Below the pieces are notes generated by a model that saw only the letters and a program-made list of their open reading frames with translations, had not been told where the DNA came from and made no database searches. Of a DNA stretch of 64,000 bases, positions 34,034 to 43,765 are shown piece after piece. Origin of the DNA: Herbaspirillum sp. GW103 (GTDB lineage: Bacteria > Pseudomonadota > Gammaproteobacteria > Burkholderiales > Burkholderiaceae_D); contig NZ_AJVC01000004.1 in the NCBI RefSeq assembly GCF_000261365.1, forward strand, positions 372,001-436,000, read 5' to 3'. How positions within the stretch are numbered: the stretch's first letter is position 1; each line of letters opens with the position of its first letter. Made by a program: the position numbers and the translations under genes.

Positions 34034-34969
34034 TCAGCCATGCGGCGGCCGTCCCAGCCGCTTGCCCAGTCCCCAGATGCTCAACAGCAGCAGCGCGCCG
34101 CCCAGCCACTGGCTGGGGCTCAGGGTCTGCCCCAGCAGCAGGGCCGCCAGCAGCACGGCGGTGAGCGGCTCGATGAGCGTGGCCACGGTCAGGGCCGTAG
34201 GGGTCAGGCGCGCGGCGCCCCAGCTGAACACCAGCAGCGCCAGGGCCGCCGTGACCACGCCCAGGTAGAGATACCAGGCCTGCGGCGGCAGGCCGCTGGG
34301 CCAGTGCAGCGGCCGGGCCAGGCTGGCCAGGCCCATCACCAGGGCCGCCACCACGGTCAGGCAGGTGGCCGATGGTCCTGCCCCCAGGGCCGCGGAGAGC
34401 CGTCCGCTGACCAGCGTGAAGCCGGTATAGAGCAGCGCCGAGGTCACCGAACAGAGCAGGCCGATCACCAGGTCCATCTGGCCCGACCCCGCCGTATCGG
34501 CGCTCTGGTGCCGCGCCACGATCAGCACGGTGCCGCCCAGGGCAGCGGTCAGTACGGTCGCCAGCGTCCAGTCCAGCCTGTCCTGTCCGCGCAGCAGCGC
34601 GATCAAGGTGGAGAACACCGGCGGCAGGCACAGGGCGATGAGGGTGGGAATAGCCGCGCCGATGCGCTCTATCCCGAGGAACCAGCACAGCACGTAACCC
34701 GCCATGGTGGTACCGGCCAGCAGCACGGGCAGCAGCAGCGTGCGCAGGGTTGGCAGATGGATGCGGGTGCCGAACACCAGGCACAGGAAGACGGCACCCA
34801 CCGCAAAGCGCCAGAAGGAGATGTCGCCGGGAGCAAAACCGTATTGCGCGATCAGGATGTTGACCACCAGGGCACCGGTGCCCCACAGGAAGCCGGCGCT
34901 GCAGGCGGCCATCAGCGCCACCCCCGAGTAATGGGGCGCAGCCAGGGAAGGAGAACGGGAGCCGGTCAC
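34034..34969 (-). CDS. EamA/DMT family transporter
   Basis: A 311-residue, ten-helix drug/metabolite transporter with two EamA repeats: GFLWGTGALVVNIL and ISFWRFAVGAVFLCLVF in the first, and LTPTALTVATLIEPLTAVLL with LGQTLSPSQWLGGALLLLSI at the end of the second. The start is the GTG at 34969, with AAGGA seven bases upstream; longer readings begin with a Pro/Gly-rich stretch. Substrate unknown. It follows a solute-binding protein gene by 107 bases on the same strand. Confidence 0.85.
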   Translation of the reverse strand: MTGSRSPSLAAPHYSGVALMAACSAGFLWGTGALVVNILIAQYGFAPGDISFWRFAVGAVFLCLVFGTRIHLPTLRTLLLPVLLAGTTMAGYVLCWFLGIERIGAAIPTLIALCLPPVFSTLIALLRGQDRLDWTLATVLTAALGGTVLIVARHQSADTAGSGQMDLVIGLLCSVTSALLYTGFTLVSGRLSAALGAGPSATCLTVVAALVMGLASLARPLHWPSGLPPQAWYLYLGVVTAALALLVFSWGAARLTPTALTVATLIEPLTAVLLAALLLGQTLSPSQWLGGALLLLSIWGLGKRLGRPPHG

Positions 34970-35076
34970 GGTAAGTCCTTGCAATGAAGGTGGCGGGGGC
35001 GTCCGACCGGTCGCCGGGCGCAGCGCCACAGTGTAGCCCAACACCGACCCGGCCTGCTGGCCCGCCGCGCTGCCCC

Positions 35077-36246
35077 TCAATTGATGAAGCGCCCGCCCGT
35101 GCCGATGGCGGTCAGGTCGACGAAATCCGAACCGCTGTGATCGGTGCGGCTGAAATGCAGACTGAAACCGCCACCATCGTAGTTGGCCGGGGTGATGCTC
35201 TCCAGCGCCCGGATCAGGCCGGCGCGCGTGAGATGGGGACCGGCGCGGCGCAGGCCCTCCACCAGCACGCGGGCAGCGATGTAGCCCTCCAGACCGATGA
35301 AGTTGCAGCCCGCACGCGAGGCGCTGCTGTCCATGGCTTTCTGATACTCATAGACGATGGGCAGTCTGGCCTTGTTGGGGAACGGCACCACCTGGGTAAT
35401 CTCGGTGCCGACACCGGCCTGCTGCAGGCGCGCGGCCAGCGACTGGCTGCCGACGAAGGAGTAATTGGAAAAACCTCCCAGATAGCCGGCTGCGCGCATG
35501 TGCGTGATGAGCGCGGCCGCCGGTCGATACGACACCGCCTGGATCACCACATCGGGGCGCATCTGCATGAATTTTTCTGCCGCGGCCGAAACCTCATCGC
35601 TGTTGCGCTCGATGGGCCGGCTGCCCACCAGGGTCAGGCCGTAGACGCTCACGCGCTGGCGCAGGTTCTCCAGCAGGCTCTTGCCCAGCTCGTCGTTCTG
35701 GTAGAACACCGCCACCCTCACCCGTCCATTGCCTTGCAACTGGCGCAGGAGGAAGTCGGTTTCCTGCGCGTAGCTGGCGCGTACGTGGAAGATCAGGCGA
35801 TGGAAAGGCTCGCGCAGGGCGACCGCGCCCGTGTGCGGCGCAATCAGCGGAATACCGGCCTCGCGGATGGCCGGCAATGCCGCCAGGACCGTAGGCGTGC
35901 CGGAAAAGCCGAACAGCGCGAAGACCTTGTCGCGCCAGATCAGTTGCTGGGTATTGGCCAGGGTGCGTTCAGGATCGTAGCCGTCATCCAGACTCAACAG
36001 CCGCACGCGTCGGCCATGGACGCCGCCGCGGGCATTGACCTGGGCAAAATAGCCGCGCGCTCCTTCCTGAAAATCCCGGCCGACCTCGGCGGCCGGTCCG
36101 GTAAAGGGCGAGGACTGGCCCAGGACGATCTCTTGCGCTGTGACCCCGTTCTCGGCTGCCGCCATCCCGTGCAGGCCGCATGCCCACGCCAATGCCAAGG
36201 CCAGTCGGCCACACCGGACGACGACCGTACGCCAGCTCCTTCCCAT
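35077..36246 (-). CDS. Branched-chain-type ABC substrate-binding protein (Peripla_BP_6)
   Basis: A 389-residue periplasmic binding protein. Signal peptide (about 1-31, cleavage AAA/EN), then IVLGQSSPFTGPAAEVGRDF, VHGRRVRLLSLDDGYDPERT and LFGFSGTPTVLAALP, as in LivJ/urea-type binding proteins. It differs clearly from the LivK-like protein at 8.8 kb in the ligand pocket region (APHTGAVALREP). No permease genes adjoin it. A GGGAGAGGGAG ribosome site precedes the ATG. A 9-7-9 dyad lies about 150 bases upstream. Confidence 0.88.
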   Translation of the reverse strand: MGRSWRTVVVRCGRLALALAWACGLHGMAAAENGVTAQEIVLGQSSPFTGPAAEVGRDFQEGARGYFAQVNARGGVHGRRVRLLSLDDGYDPERTLANTQQLIWRDKVFALFGFSGTPTVLAALPAIREAGIPLIAPHTGAVALREPFHRLIFHVRASYAQETDFLLRQLQGNGRVRVAVFYQNDELGKSLLENLRQRVSVYGLTLVGSRPIERNSDEVSAAAEKFMQMRPDVVIQAVSYRPAAALITHMRAAGYLGGFSNYSFVGSQSLAARLQQAGVGTEITQVVPFPNKARLPIVYEYQKAMDSSASRAGCNFIGLEGYIAARVLVEGLRRAGPHLTRAGLIRALESITPANYDGGGFSLHFSRTDHSGSDFVDLTAIGTGGRFIN

Positions 36247-36395
36247 CTCCCTCTCCCGCCAAAAATGTTCTCCCTGGAGGCGCTCGGGTGAAGAAACTCA
36301 CCCAAACGTCAAAGGCTGCATTTGACGATCAAGACGGAGAAAAATGCGCGATCTGCGCATAGTCGTGAGCAAAAACCGATAACTTGCGAGATCCA

Positions 36396-36420
36396 TGCCG
36401 AATAATTTCGATATTCGGCA
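36396..36420. promoter_or_regulatory. Perfect 9-7-9 inverted repeat, possible operator
   Basis: TGCCGAATA-ATTTCGA-TATTCGGCA. It lies between the stop of the small membrane protein gene and the start of the substrate-binding protein gene, both leftward. A-residues follow on the plus strand, so it does not look like a terminator of the leftward transcript. Confidence 0.45.
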
Positions 36421-36425
36421 AAAAA

Positions 36426-36596
36426 CTAGGAAAAATAGGCTTCGCTGGCAAAGGTGATGAAGACGATCATGAGCACCGCGCAGATCAGCACGACCAACAG
36501 CCGCCCGAACTTGGGCGAGCCGTCGTTGCCTGTGGCCTGCTCGGGGGGATGCCCCATGGGGTTGTCGAGGCCGGGCTCGCGCGGTGGCTGGTCCAT
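36426..36596 (-). CDS. Small single-helix membrane protein, 56 residues
   Basis: The product starts MDQPPREPGLDNPMGHPP, a soluble Pro/Gly-rich leader, and ends with one membrane helix (LLVVLICAVLMIVFITFA) and SEAYFS. It would place a short tail on each side of the inner membrane. Codon use matches the neighbours, with GC-rich third positions, and the frame fills the gap between the qor-like gene and the binding-protein gene. The ribosome site (AGAGAAAG) is weak. No family is recognised. Confidence 0.55.
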   Translation of the reverse strand: MDQPPREPGLDNPMGHPPEQATGNDGSPKFGRLLVVLICAVLMIVFITFASEAYFS

Positions 36597-36644
36597 GAGG
36601 CTTTCTCTTGTGGCTGGCGTCAGTCGGGATGAATCAGGCGGCCA

Positions 36645-37619
36645 TCAGGGGATCAGGATGGTCGAACCGGTGGTCTTGCGCGCTTCCAGGTCGGCATGCG
36701 CCTGGCCTGCATCCTTCAAGGCATAGCGCTGGTTGATCTCGATGCTGATCTTGCCGCTCTCGACCATGTCAAACAGGTCACCGGCGGTGGCGTCGAGTTC
36801 GGCGCGGGTGGAGATGTAGTTGCCCAGCGAAGGCCGGGTCAGGAACAAGGAGCCGCGGGAAGCCAGTTCGGACACGCCGAACGGCGCCACCGGACCGGAG
36901 GCATTGCCGAAGCTGACCATCATGCCGCGCGGGCGCAGGCAATCCAGCGAGCCGGTGAAGGTGTCCTTGCCGATGGAGTCGTAGACCACCGGGACGCCCT
37001 TGCCGCCGGTAATTTCCTTGACGCGGTCGACGAAGTTTTCGGTCTTGTAGTTGATCACGTGGGCAGCGCCATGTTCTTTGGCCAGCGCAGCCTTCTCGTC
37101 GCTGCTGACGGTGCCGATCAGGTTCACACCCAGCGCGCGCGCCCACTGGCAGGCGATCAAGCCGATACCGCCGGCCGCGGCGTGGAACAGGATGGTCTCG
37201 CCGGGCTGCACGACATAGGTCTGGCGCAGCAGGTATTGCACGGTCATGCCCTGCAGCATCATGGCGGCGGCGGTATCGAAACTGATGGCATCGGGCAGCT
37301 TGACCAGGATGTCAGCGGGCATCACCCGCGCTTCGCAGTAGGCCCCATTGGGGCGGCCTGCGTAGGCCACGCGGTCGCCGACCTGGAAACCGGCCACGCC
37401 CGGCCCCACCGCTTCGATGGTGCCGGCGCCTTCCTGCCCCAGTCCGGCGGGCAGCGGCTGGGGATAGAGACCGGAGCGGAAGTAGCAATCGATGAAGTTC
37501 AGGCCGACGGCAGCGTGGCGGATGCGGACTTCACCGGGGCCTGGCTCGCCCACTTCCACGTCCACGTATTCCATCACTTCGGGGCCGCCGGTCTTGCTCA
37601 TGCGGATTGCTTTTGCCAT
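36645..37619 (-). CDS. NADPH:quinone oxidoreductase, zinc-independent MDR family
   Basis: A 324-residue cytoplasmic medium-chain reductase of the quinone oxidoreductase (QOR) type. It has GLNFIDCYFRSGLYP, LGQEGAGTIEAVG, the nucleotide-binding glycine motif AAAGGIGLIACQWA (about 150-163) and VYDSIGKDTFTGSLDCLRPRG. No structural or catalytic zinc cysteines are present. It reduces quinones by one electron with NADPH. AGGAGA lies six bases before the ATG at 37619; TATACT on the same strand at 37687-37682 may be the -10 box. Confidence 0.93.
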   Translation of the reverse strand: MAKAIRMSKTGGPEVMEYVDVEVGEPGPGEVRIRHAAVGLNFIDCYFRSGLYPQPLPAGLGQEGAGTIEAVGPGVAGFQVGDRVAYAGRPNGAYCEARVMPADILVKLPDAISFDTAAAMMLQGMTVQYLLRQTYVVQPGETILFHAAAGGIGLIACQWARALGVNLIGTVSSDEKAALAKEHGAAHVINYKTENFVDRVKEITGGKGVPVVYDSIGKDTFTGSLDCLRPRGMMVSFGNASGPVAPFGVSELASRGSLFLTRPSLGNYISTRAELDATAGDLFDMVESGKISIEINQRYALKDAGQAHADLEARKTTGSTILIP

Positions 37620-37694
37620 CTGGGTCTCCTGGTTGGTGGTTGGTGCTCGGTTTCGCGCCTGAAAATTCACTTTTGTAAGGCAGTATAAAACGCC

Positions 37695-38615
37695 TCAGCG
37701 CTTCTTGCGCGACAGCAGCCACATGCCGGCCAGCACCAGTGCGGTGCCGGCCAGCTGGATGCCGGTGATGGGCTCATCCAGCAAGACCGCGCCCATGAAC
37801 AGCGTCGACACCGGCCCCACCAGCCCGGCCTGGGCGGCAGTGGGCGCACCGATGCGAGAGACCGCCACCATGGTTAAGAACACCGGCAGCACGGTGCAGA
37901 ACACGGCGTTGAACAAGGACAGCTGGTACACCGCCGCCACCTGCGTGACCAGATCAGAGGGAGCGCGCAACACGAAGAACTGGATCACGCAGGCCACGCT
38001 GGAGACGCACATGGCATAGGCCACCAGCCGCACTGCGCCGACCCGCCTGACCAGCTCGCCGGAAGCAATCAGATAGATCGAATAGCTCAAGGCCGAGCCC
38101 AGCACCAGGGCACTGCCGAGGAGGACGTTGCTGCCGCCGGTGTGCAGATCATGCTGCAGCACCAGCACGGTGCCGAAGTAGGACACCAGCAGCGCGCCCC
38201 ATTCGATCGCACCGACCTTGCGCTTGAAGAAGAAAAAAGCGATCAGCATCACGAAGGAAGGGGTGAGGAACAGAATCAGCCGTTCCAGCCCGGCGGAGAT
38301 GTATTGCAGCCCGAGGAAATCGAGGAAGCTCGACAGGTAATAGCCCATCAAGCCCAGCACCACGATGCGCAGGACGTCGGCGCGCGCCAGCGGCGGCTGG
38401 GTGCGGGCCTTCCACAGTGCCACGGCGGCAAACATGGGGAAGGAAAACACCATGCGCAAGGTGATCACCATGACCGCATCGACCTGATAGCGGTACATCA
38501 GCTTGGCCACGATGGCCTTGGCGGAAAAGAAAATGGCGCCGACGATGGCCAGCAGCAAGCCGCCCAGGAAGGCCTGGCGCGGGGTGGAATGGACGGGGGA
38601 GTGAGCGGCAGTCAT
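37695..38615 (-). CDS. EamA/DMT family transporter
   Basis: A 306-residue membrane protein with ten helices in two EamA repeats. Marks are AIFFSAKAIVAKLMYRYQVDAVMVITLRM, here cited in part, YYLSSFLDFLGLQYISAG and LIRLT-like ILFLTPSFVML in repeat one, and AAQAGLVGPVSTLFMGAVLL with EPITGIQLAGTALVLAGM in repeat two. It ends in a basic SRKKR. Substrate unknown. It is one of three DMT-type permeases in the window, with little similarity to the other two beyond the fold. Confidence 0.87.
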   Translation of the reverse strand: MTAAHSPVHSTPRQAFLGGLLLAIVGAIFFSAKAIVAKLMYRYQVDAVMVITLRMVFSFPMFAAVALWKARTQPPLARADVLRIVVLGLMGYYLSSFLDFLGLQYISAGLERLILFLTPSFVMLIAFFFFKRKVGAIEWGALLVSYFGTVLVLQHDLHTGGSNVLLGSALVLGSALSYSIYLIASGELVRRVGAVRLVAYAMCVSSVACVIQFFVLRAPSDLVTQVAAVYQLSLFNAVFCTVLPVFLTMVAVSRIGAPTAAQAGLVGPVSTLFMGAVLLDEPITGIQLAGTALVLAGMWLLSRKKR

Positions 38616-38684
38616 GGCCGCGATTGTAAACCCTGGGCTGCCCGCGCGCCGTACGGATGTCCGGACAGCGCGGGCGGTGGCGGA

Positions 38685-40328
38685 TCAGCGTTTCTTCATC
38701 AGGGTGCCGAGCACGCCGCGAATGAGTTCACGGCCAACCTGCGAACCGATGCTGCGCGCGGCCGACTTGACCATGGCCTGCAAGGGCGAATCGCTGCGGC
38801 GGCTGCCACTGCCGCTACCGAAGATGCCGCCGGCGGCATCCTTGAGCAGATCCCCCAGGCCGCCGCTCTGGCCTTGTGACGGTGCGGGCGATGGCTGTGG
38901 CCGGGGTGGCGGCATGCGCGTACCGCCGCCGGGACGCGAGGTGCTGGCCGGGGCCGGTGCAGTGCGGCCAGCCGAAGCGCCCCAGGCGTTGTCATCCACC
39001 GGTGCCGGGGCTTCTTGCGGGACCGGGGCCGGGGCGGACTGCGGTTGCTGCACGGCACGGCCTTTCAGGCGTTCATAGGCCGATTCGCGGTCAATGGCCT
39101 GTTCGTAGACACCGGCCACCAGCGAGGACGCGATCAGGGCACGCCGCTCCGGGTCGCTGAGCGGACCGATCTGCGAGGCCGGTGTCAGCACGTAGCCGCG
39201 TTCGACCATGTTGGGCCGGCCCTTCTCGTCCAGGAAGGACACCAGGGCCTCGCCCACCCCCAGTTCGGTGATGGCCTGGGCGGTGTTGACCATGGGATTG
39301 GGACGGAAGGTCTCGGCGGCGGCCTGCACCGCCTTCTGGTCGCGCGGTGTGTAGGCGCGCAGGGCGTGCTGTACGCGGTTGCCCAACTGGCCCAGTACGG
39401 TGTCGGGGATGTCCAGCGGATTCTGGGTCACGAAATAGATGCCCACGCCCTTGGAGCGGATCAGGCGCACCACCTGCTCGATCTTCTGCAGGAGCGGCTT
39501 GGGGGCTTCATCGAAAAGCAGGTGCGCCTCGTCGAAGAAAAAGGCCATCTTGGGCTGGTCCAGGTCACCCACCTCGGGGAGGTGCTCGAAGAGCTCCGAG
39601 AGCATCCACAGCAGGAAGGTGGAATACAGGCGCGGCGCGTTCATGAGCTTGTCGGCGGCGAGGATGTTGATGACGCCGCGACCTTGCGCATCGGTCTGCA
39701 TCCAGTCCTCGATGTTCAACATCGGTTCGCCGAAGAAGCGGTCGCCACCCTGTTCATCGATGGCGATCAGGCCGCGCTGGATGGCGCCCACGCTGGCGGC
39801 CGAAATGTTGCCGTATTCGGTCTTGAACTGCGCCGCGTTCTCGCCCACATGCTGCAGCATGGCGCGCAGGTCCTTGGTATCGAGCAGCAAGAGGCCGTGA
39901 TCATCGGCAATCTTGAAGACCAGTTGCAGCACGCCCTGCTGGGTGTCGTTCAGGTTGAGCATGCGGGCCAGCATCAGCGGTCCCATGTCGGAGACGGTGG
40001 CCCGCACCGGATGACCCTGCTCGCCATAGACGTCCCAGAAGGCTACCGGCGCGGCGGCCCAGGCGGGCTCGGGCAGGCCCAGCTGGGCCAGGCGCGCGCT
40101 GGTCTTGGGCGAGTTGCTGCCGGCCTTGCCCAGACCGGAGAGGTCACCCTTGACGTCCGCCATGAAGACTGGCACGCCGATGTCGGACAAGGCCTGGGCC
40201 AGCACCTGCAGGGTGACGGTCTTGCCGGTGCCGGTGGCGCCGGTGATGCAGCCGTGGCGGTTGGCCAGTTGCGGCAGCAGGCACAGCTGCACCCCTGAAT
40301 GGGTGGCGATCGGAAGCGGATTAATCAT
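38685..40328 (-). CDS. HerA-like / YjgR-type P-loop ATPase (DUF853)
   Basis: A 547-residue cytoplasmic ATPase. Walker A is GATGTGKT at residues 30-37, close to the N-terminus as in E. coli YjgR; Walker B is [13 protein letters not shown] (about 265). [13 protein letters not shown] and [20 protein letters not shown] are further conserved marks. A Pro/Ala/Ser-rich linker (about 425-490) precedes a short conserved C-terminus rich in Gly, Arg and Lys. HerA relatives pump DNA, but the YjgR branch has no settled role, and there is no NurA nuclease gene nearby. Confidence 0.9.
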   Translation of the reverse strand: MINPLPIATHSGVQLCLLPQLANRHGCITGATGTGKTVTLQVLAQALSDIGVPVFMADVKGDLSGLGKAGSNSPKTSARLAQLGLPEPAWAAAPVAFWDVYGEQGHPVRATVSDMGPLMLARMLNLNDTQQGVLQLVFKIADDHGLLLLDTKDLRAMLQHVGENAAQFKTEYGNISAASVGAIQRGLIAIDEQGGDRFFGEPMLNIEDWMQTDAQGRGVINILAADKLMNAPRLYSTFLLWMLSELFEHLPEVGDLDQPKMAFFFDEAHLLFDEAPKPLLQKIEQVVRLIRSKGVGIYFVTQNPLDIPDTVLGQLGNRVQHALRAYTPRDQKAVQAAAETFRPNPMVNTAQAITELGVGEALVSFLDEKGRPNMVERGYVLTPASQIGPLSDPERRALIASSLVAGVYEQAIDRESAYERLKGRAVQQPQSAPAPVPQEAPAPVDDNAWGASAGRTAPAPASTSRPGGGTRMPPPRPQPSPAPSQGQSGGLGDLLKDAAGGIFGSGSGSRRSDSPLQAMVKSAARSIGSQVGRELIRGVLGTLMKKR

Positions 40329-40556
40329 GTCGGCTCGGCCTCGAAGGCAAAAATGATGGGGTGGCGATATGGTAAAATGCCCGCCCGATTATAGTCAGAA
40401 CATGGCGCCAGGAAATGTATTATCGGTCCTGCCTGCGCCGGTCCCCTTCTGCAGCGATGCGTCACCTGCGCCCCACGGTCTTGCCGAGGCGCCCCGGAGC
40501 GCGGTCTGGGCAGGCGGGGCGGTTCTGGCCTCACTCTCTCGCAGGAAAGATTGAAC

Positions 40557-41282
40557 ATGGCTGGACACAGCAAATGGGCCAATATTCAGCATCGTAAAGG
40601 CCGTCAGGACGAAAAGCGCGGTCGCGTCTGGACCCGTCTGATCAAGGAAATCACCGTCGCCGCCCGCATGGGCGGAGGCGATCCGGACACCAACCCGCGC
40701 CTGCGCCTGGCCGTGGACCGCGCCTCCGACGCCAACATGCCCAAGGACAACGTGACCCGCGCCATCCAGCGCGGCACTGGCGCCCTGGATGGCGTGAACT
40801 ATGAAGAAGTGCGCTATGAAGGTTATGGCATCAACGGCGCGGCCATCATCGTCGACTGCATGACCGACAACCGCGTCCGTACCGTGGCCGAAGTGCGTCA
40901 CGCCTTCTCCAAGTTCGGCGGCAACATGGGGACCGAAGGTTCGGTGGCCTTTCTCTTCAAGCACTGCGGCCAGCTGATGTATGCGCCCGGCACCGATGAG
41001 AATGCGGTCATGGAAGCGGCGCTGGAAGCCGGTGCCGAAGACGTCATCACCGACGACGAAGGCGGCATCGAAGTGCTGACCGCCCCCAACGACTTCGCAG
41101 CCGTCAAGTCCGCCATGGAAGCGGCCGGCTTCAAGGCCGAAGTCGCCGAGATCACCATGAAGCCCTCCACCGAAACCGTGTTCGCCGGCGAGGATGGCGT
41201 CAGGATGCAGAAACTGCTGGATGCGCTGGAGAACCTGGACGATACCCAGGAGCTCTATACCAATGCCGTGATCGAAGAATAA
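40557..41282 (+). CDS. yebC: YebC/PmpR family regulatory protein
   Basis: A 241-residue cytoplasmic protein with the invariant start [18 protein letters not shown] and [20 protein letters not shown], then the family's three-domain layout to [18 protein letters not shown]. YebC proteins have been reported both as DNA-binding regulators and as factors that help ribosomes through proline stretches. CAGGAAAGA lies before the ATG at 40557. TAAAAT at 40373-40378 may be the -10 box. It is followed by purD after 72 bases. Confidence 0.95.
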   Translation: MAGHSKWANIQHRKGRQDEKRGRVWTRLIKEITVAARMGGGDPDTNPRLRLAVDRASDANMPKDNVTRAIQRGTGALDGVNYEEVRYEGYGINGAAIIVDCMTDNRVRTVAEVRHAFSKFGGNMGTEGSVAFLFKHCGQLMYAPGTDENAVMEAALEAGAEDVITDDEGGIEVLTAPNDFAAVKSAMEAAGFKAEVAEITMKPSTETVFAGEDGVRMQKLLDALENLDDTQELYTNAVIEE

Positions 41283-41354
41283 TTCACCTGAATTGAACCG
41301 ATTCGGACAACACGCCCCTTTCCGCCCCATTCGCCACTTATATCTTCCTATCCC

Positions 41355-42623
41355 ATGAAAATCCTAGTTGTTGGCTCCGGTGGCCGTGAACATGCGCTGG
41401 CCTGGGCCATTGCCAAGTCGCCGCGCATCCAGACGGTCTATGTTGCTCCCGGCAATGGCGGCACTGCGCTCGACGAGCGCCTGCAGAACATCGCCATCAC
41501 CGATCCCGTGGCCCTGGCCGACTTCGTCGAGCAGGAGCACGTGGCACTGACCGTGGTCGGTCCGGAAGGCCCGCTGGCTGCCGGTATCGTCAACGTCTTC
41601 CGTGCCCGCGGCCTGAAGATCTTCGGCCCCACCAAGGAAGCGGCCCAGCTGGAAAGCTCCAAGGACTTCGCCAAGTCCTTCATGCAGCGCCATGCGATCC
41701 CTACCGCCGAATACCAGACCTTCTCGGACGTTGCCGCCGCGCATGACTACATCGCCCAAAAGGGCGCGCCCATCGTCATCAAGGCCGACGGCCTGGCCGC
41801 CGGCAAGGGCGTGGTGGTTGCCATGACGCTGGAAGAAGCGCATACGGCCGTGGACATGATGCTCTCCGACAACAAGCTGGGCGACGCCGGTGCGCGCGTG
41901 GTGATCGAGCAATTCCTGGCCGGTGAAGAAGCTTCCTTCATCGTCATGGTCGACGGCAAGAACATCCTGCCGCTGGCCACCAGCCAGGACCACAAGCGCC
42001 TGCAGGATCATGACCAGGGTCCCAACACTGGCGGCATGGGTGCCTATTCGCCCGCGCCCATCGTCACCCCGGCGCTGCATGCGCGCGTGATGCGCGAAAT
42101 CATCGTACCCACCGTGCAGGGCATGGCCAAGGATGGCATCCCCTTCTCAGGCTTCCTGTATGCGGGCCTGATGATCGATGCCGACGGCAATCCCAAGACG
42201 CTGGAATTCAATTGCCGCATGGGCGATCCGGAAACCCAGCCCATCATGGCGCGCCTGAAGACCGATCTGCTGACCGTGTTTGAACACGCCGTCACCGGCA
42301 CGCTGGACAAGGTCGAACTGGAATGGGACCGCCGCACCGCACTGGGCGTGGTCATGGCCGCGCACGGCTATCCGGAAGAACCGCGCCGTGGTGATCTGAT
42401 CACCGATATCCCGGCCGAAACGCCCGATTGCGTGACCTTCCACGCCGGCACGGTCCTCAACGGTGACAAGCTGACCACCAACGGCGGCCGCGTGCTGTGC
42501 GTGGTGGGTCTGGGCGACAGCGTCAAGGTCGCGCAGAAGCACGCCTATGACGCTGCCGACCTGATCCACTTCGCCGGTTCGCAGATGCGCCGCGACATCG
42601 GCTGGCGCGCCTTGAAGCGCTAA
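41355..42623 (+). CDS. purD: Phosphoribosylamine-glycine ligase (GAR synthetase)
   Basis: Catalyses the ATP-dependent joining of phosphoribosylamine and glycine in purine synthesis. The 422-residue product has the N-terminal MKILVVGSGGREHALAWAI, the ATP-grasp core with IVIKADGLAAGKGVVVA (about 140-156), and SQDHKRLQDHDQGPNTGGMG plus LEFNCRMGDPETQ, all conserved. No ribosome site precedes the ATG, so it may depend on translation from yebC. A terminator follows. Confidence 0.97.
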   Translation: MKILVVGSGGREHALAWAIAKSPRIQTVYVAPGNGGTALDERLQNIAITDPVALADFVEQEHVALTVVGPEGPLAAGIVNVFRARGLKIFGPTKEAAQLESSKDFAKSFMQRHAIPTAEYQTFSDVAAAHDYIAQKGAPIVIKADGLAAGKGVVVAMTLEEAHTAVDMMLSDNKLGDAGARVVIEQFLAGEEASFIVMVDGKNILPLATSQDHKRLQDHDQGPNTGGMGAYSPAPIVTPALHARVMREIIVPTVQGMAKDGIPFSGFLYAGLMIDADGNPKTLEFNCRMGDPETQPIMARLKTDLLTVFEHAVTGTLDKVELEWDRRTALGVVMAAHGYPEEPRRGDLITDIPAETPDCVTFHAGTVLNGDKLTTNGGRVLCVVGLGDSVKVAQKHAYDAADLIHFAGSQMRRDIGWRALKR

Positions 42624-42645
42624 GCCGGGCCGCATGCCGTCCCCA

Positions 42646-42684
42646 TCCCCCGCAACGCCCTGCGTGTTGCGGGGGATTTCATTT
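42646..42684 (+). terminator. Terminator after purD
   Basis: TCCCCCGCAAC pairs with GTTGCGGGGGA (11 bp) across a 9-base loop, then TTTCATTT. Confidence 0.85.
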
Positions 42685-42801
42685 GGCAGGCGTGCGCAGC
42701 GCTGCAACAAAAATGGCGCCCCCACCGCCCAAGCCTGACGGGCGTTTGCGGGCAGCATGCCACCGCCACAACCCGCATTCCGAGAAAAAAAGGACATATC
42801 G

Positions 42802-43632
42802 ATGCCAGACCACCTGCTCAATGTTGAAACTTTGATCAACCTCTACCTGGTTCCCTTCGGGCTCAAGGTGATCGCCGCCATCGTCATCTGGATCGTCGGC
42901 GGCCTGTTCATCAACACCTTGTCCAAGGTCGTGCGCCGCGTGCTGACGGCGCGCCAGTTCGAGACCACCCTGATCAACTACGCCAGCTCGGCCATGCACG
43001 TGATCCTGCGCATCCTGCTGGTAATGGGCATCCTGGAAGTGTGCGGCATCCCCACCACTTCCTTTGCCGCCATGATCGGTGCGGTCGGCGTGGCGCTGGG
43101 CGTGGCCTGGTCGGGCCTGCTGTCGAACTTCGCGGCCGGCATCTTCCTGGTGGTGCTGCGCCCCTTCAAGGTGGGCGACTACATCACCGCGGCCGGCCAG
43201 ACCGGTAGCGTCTCCGACATTGGCCTGGTGACCACCATCATCACCACCGACAACAACCTGCGCGTGATCATCGGCAACAACAAGCTGTTCTCGGAAAACA
43301 TCATCAATTACAACGTCAACGCCACTCGTCGTACCGACCTGCGTTGCCAGATTGCCTATGGGGTCGATCCTCAGGAGGCCATCGCCAAACTCTCCGAGCG
43401 CATCAAGGCCATCCCCAACGTGCTGCAGACGCCGGCCCCTGGCATCGTGATCCTGGAATTCAATGCCACCGGGACCCTGATTGCCCTGCGCGTGCACGCG
43501 CCCACCCCCAACTTCGGCCAGGTCTACAACGACGTGCAGAACGCCATCGCCGAGGTCTGCCTGAAGGAAGGCTGGCCGGCACCAGCGACCTATCAGGTCA
43601 ACATCGCGCCGACACAGCCGCCGCAAAACTGA
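42802..43632 (+). CDS. mscS: Small-conductance mechanosensitive channel (MscS family)
   Basis: A 276-residue inner-membrane channel that opens on osmotic downshift. Three helices lie in the first 120 residues; the pore helix is [20 protein letters not shown] with the Gly/Ala packing pattern, followed by [20 protein letters not shown] and the beta domain. The length is close to E. coli MscS (286). AAAGGA lies before the ATG at 42802. It is a single gene between the purD terminator and the hemF promoter. Confidence 0.94.
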   Translation: MPDHLLNVETLINLYLVPFGLKVIAAIVIWIVGGLFINTLSKVVRRVLTARQFETTLINYASSAMHVILRILLVMGILEVCGIPTTSFAAMIGAVGVALGVAWSGLLSNFAAGIFLVVLRPFKVGDYITAAGQTGSVSDIGLVTTIITTDNNLRVIIGNNKLFSENIINYNVNATRRTDLRCQIAYGVDPQEAIAKLSERIKAIPNVLQTPAPGIVILEFNATGTLIALRVHAPTPNFGQVYNDVQNAIAEVCLKEGWPAPATYQVNIAPTQPPQN

Positions 43633-43707
43633 GGCCAATGCCCCACAAGGCCGCCCCGGCAAGGCGCACGGAGCGGCTTTTGGCGCCCCAGCCAGGGGCG
43701 CTCAAGG

Positions 43708-43713
43708 TACAAT
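43708..43713 (+). promoter_or_regulatory. -10 box of the hemF operon
   Basis: TACAAT in AAGGTACAATGGCGGG. The ATG within it (43712) opens a longer hemF reading but cannot be the start if this is the -10 box. A start near 43720 leaves a leader of about 45 bases to the GTG at 43766. Confidence 0.55.
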
Positions 43714-43765
43714 GGCGGGTTGGAACGCATTTCCGTCCAGTAACCGTGCATCAGAGCGACCCGCC

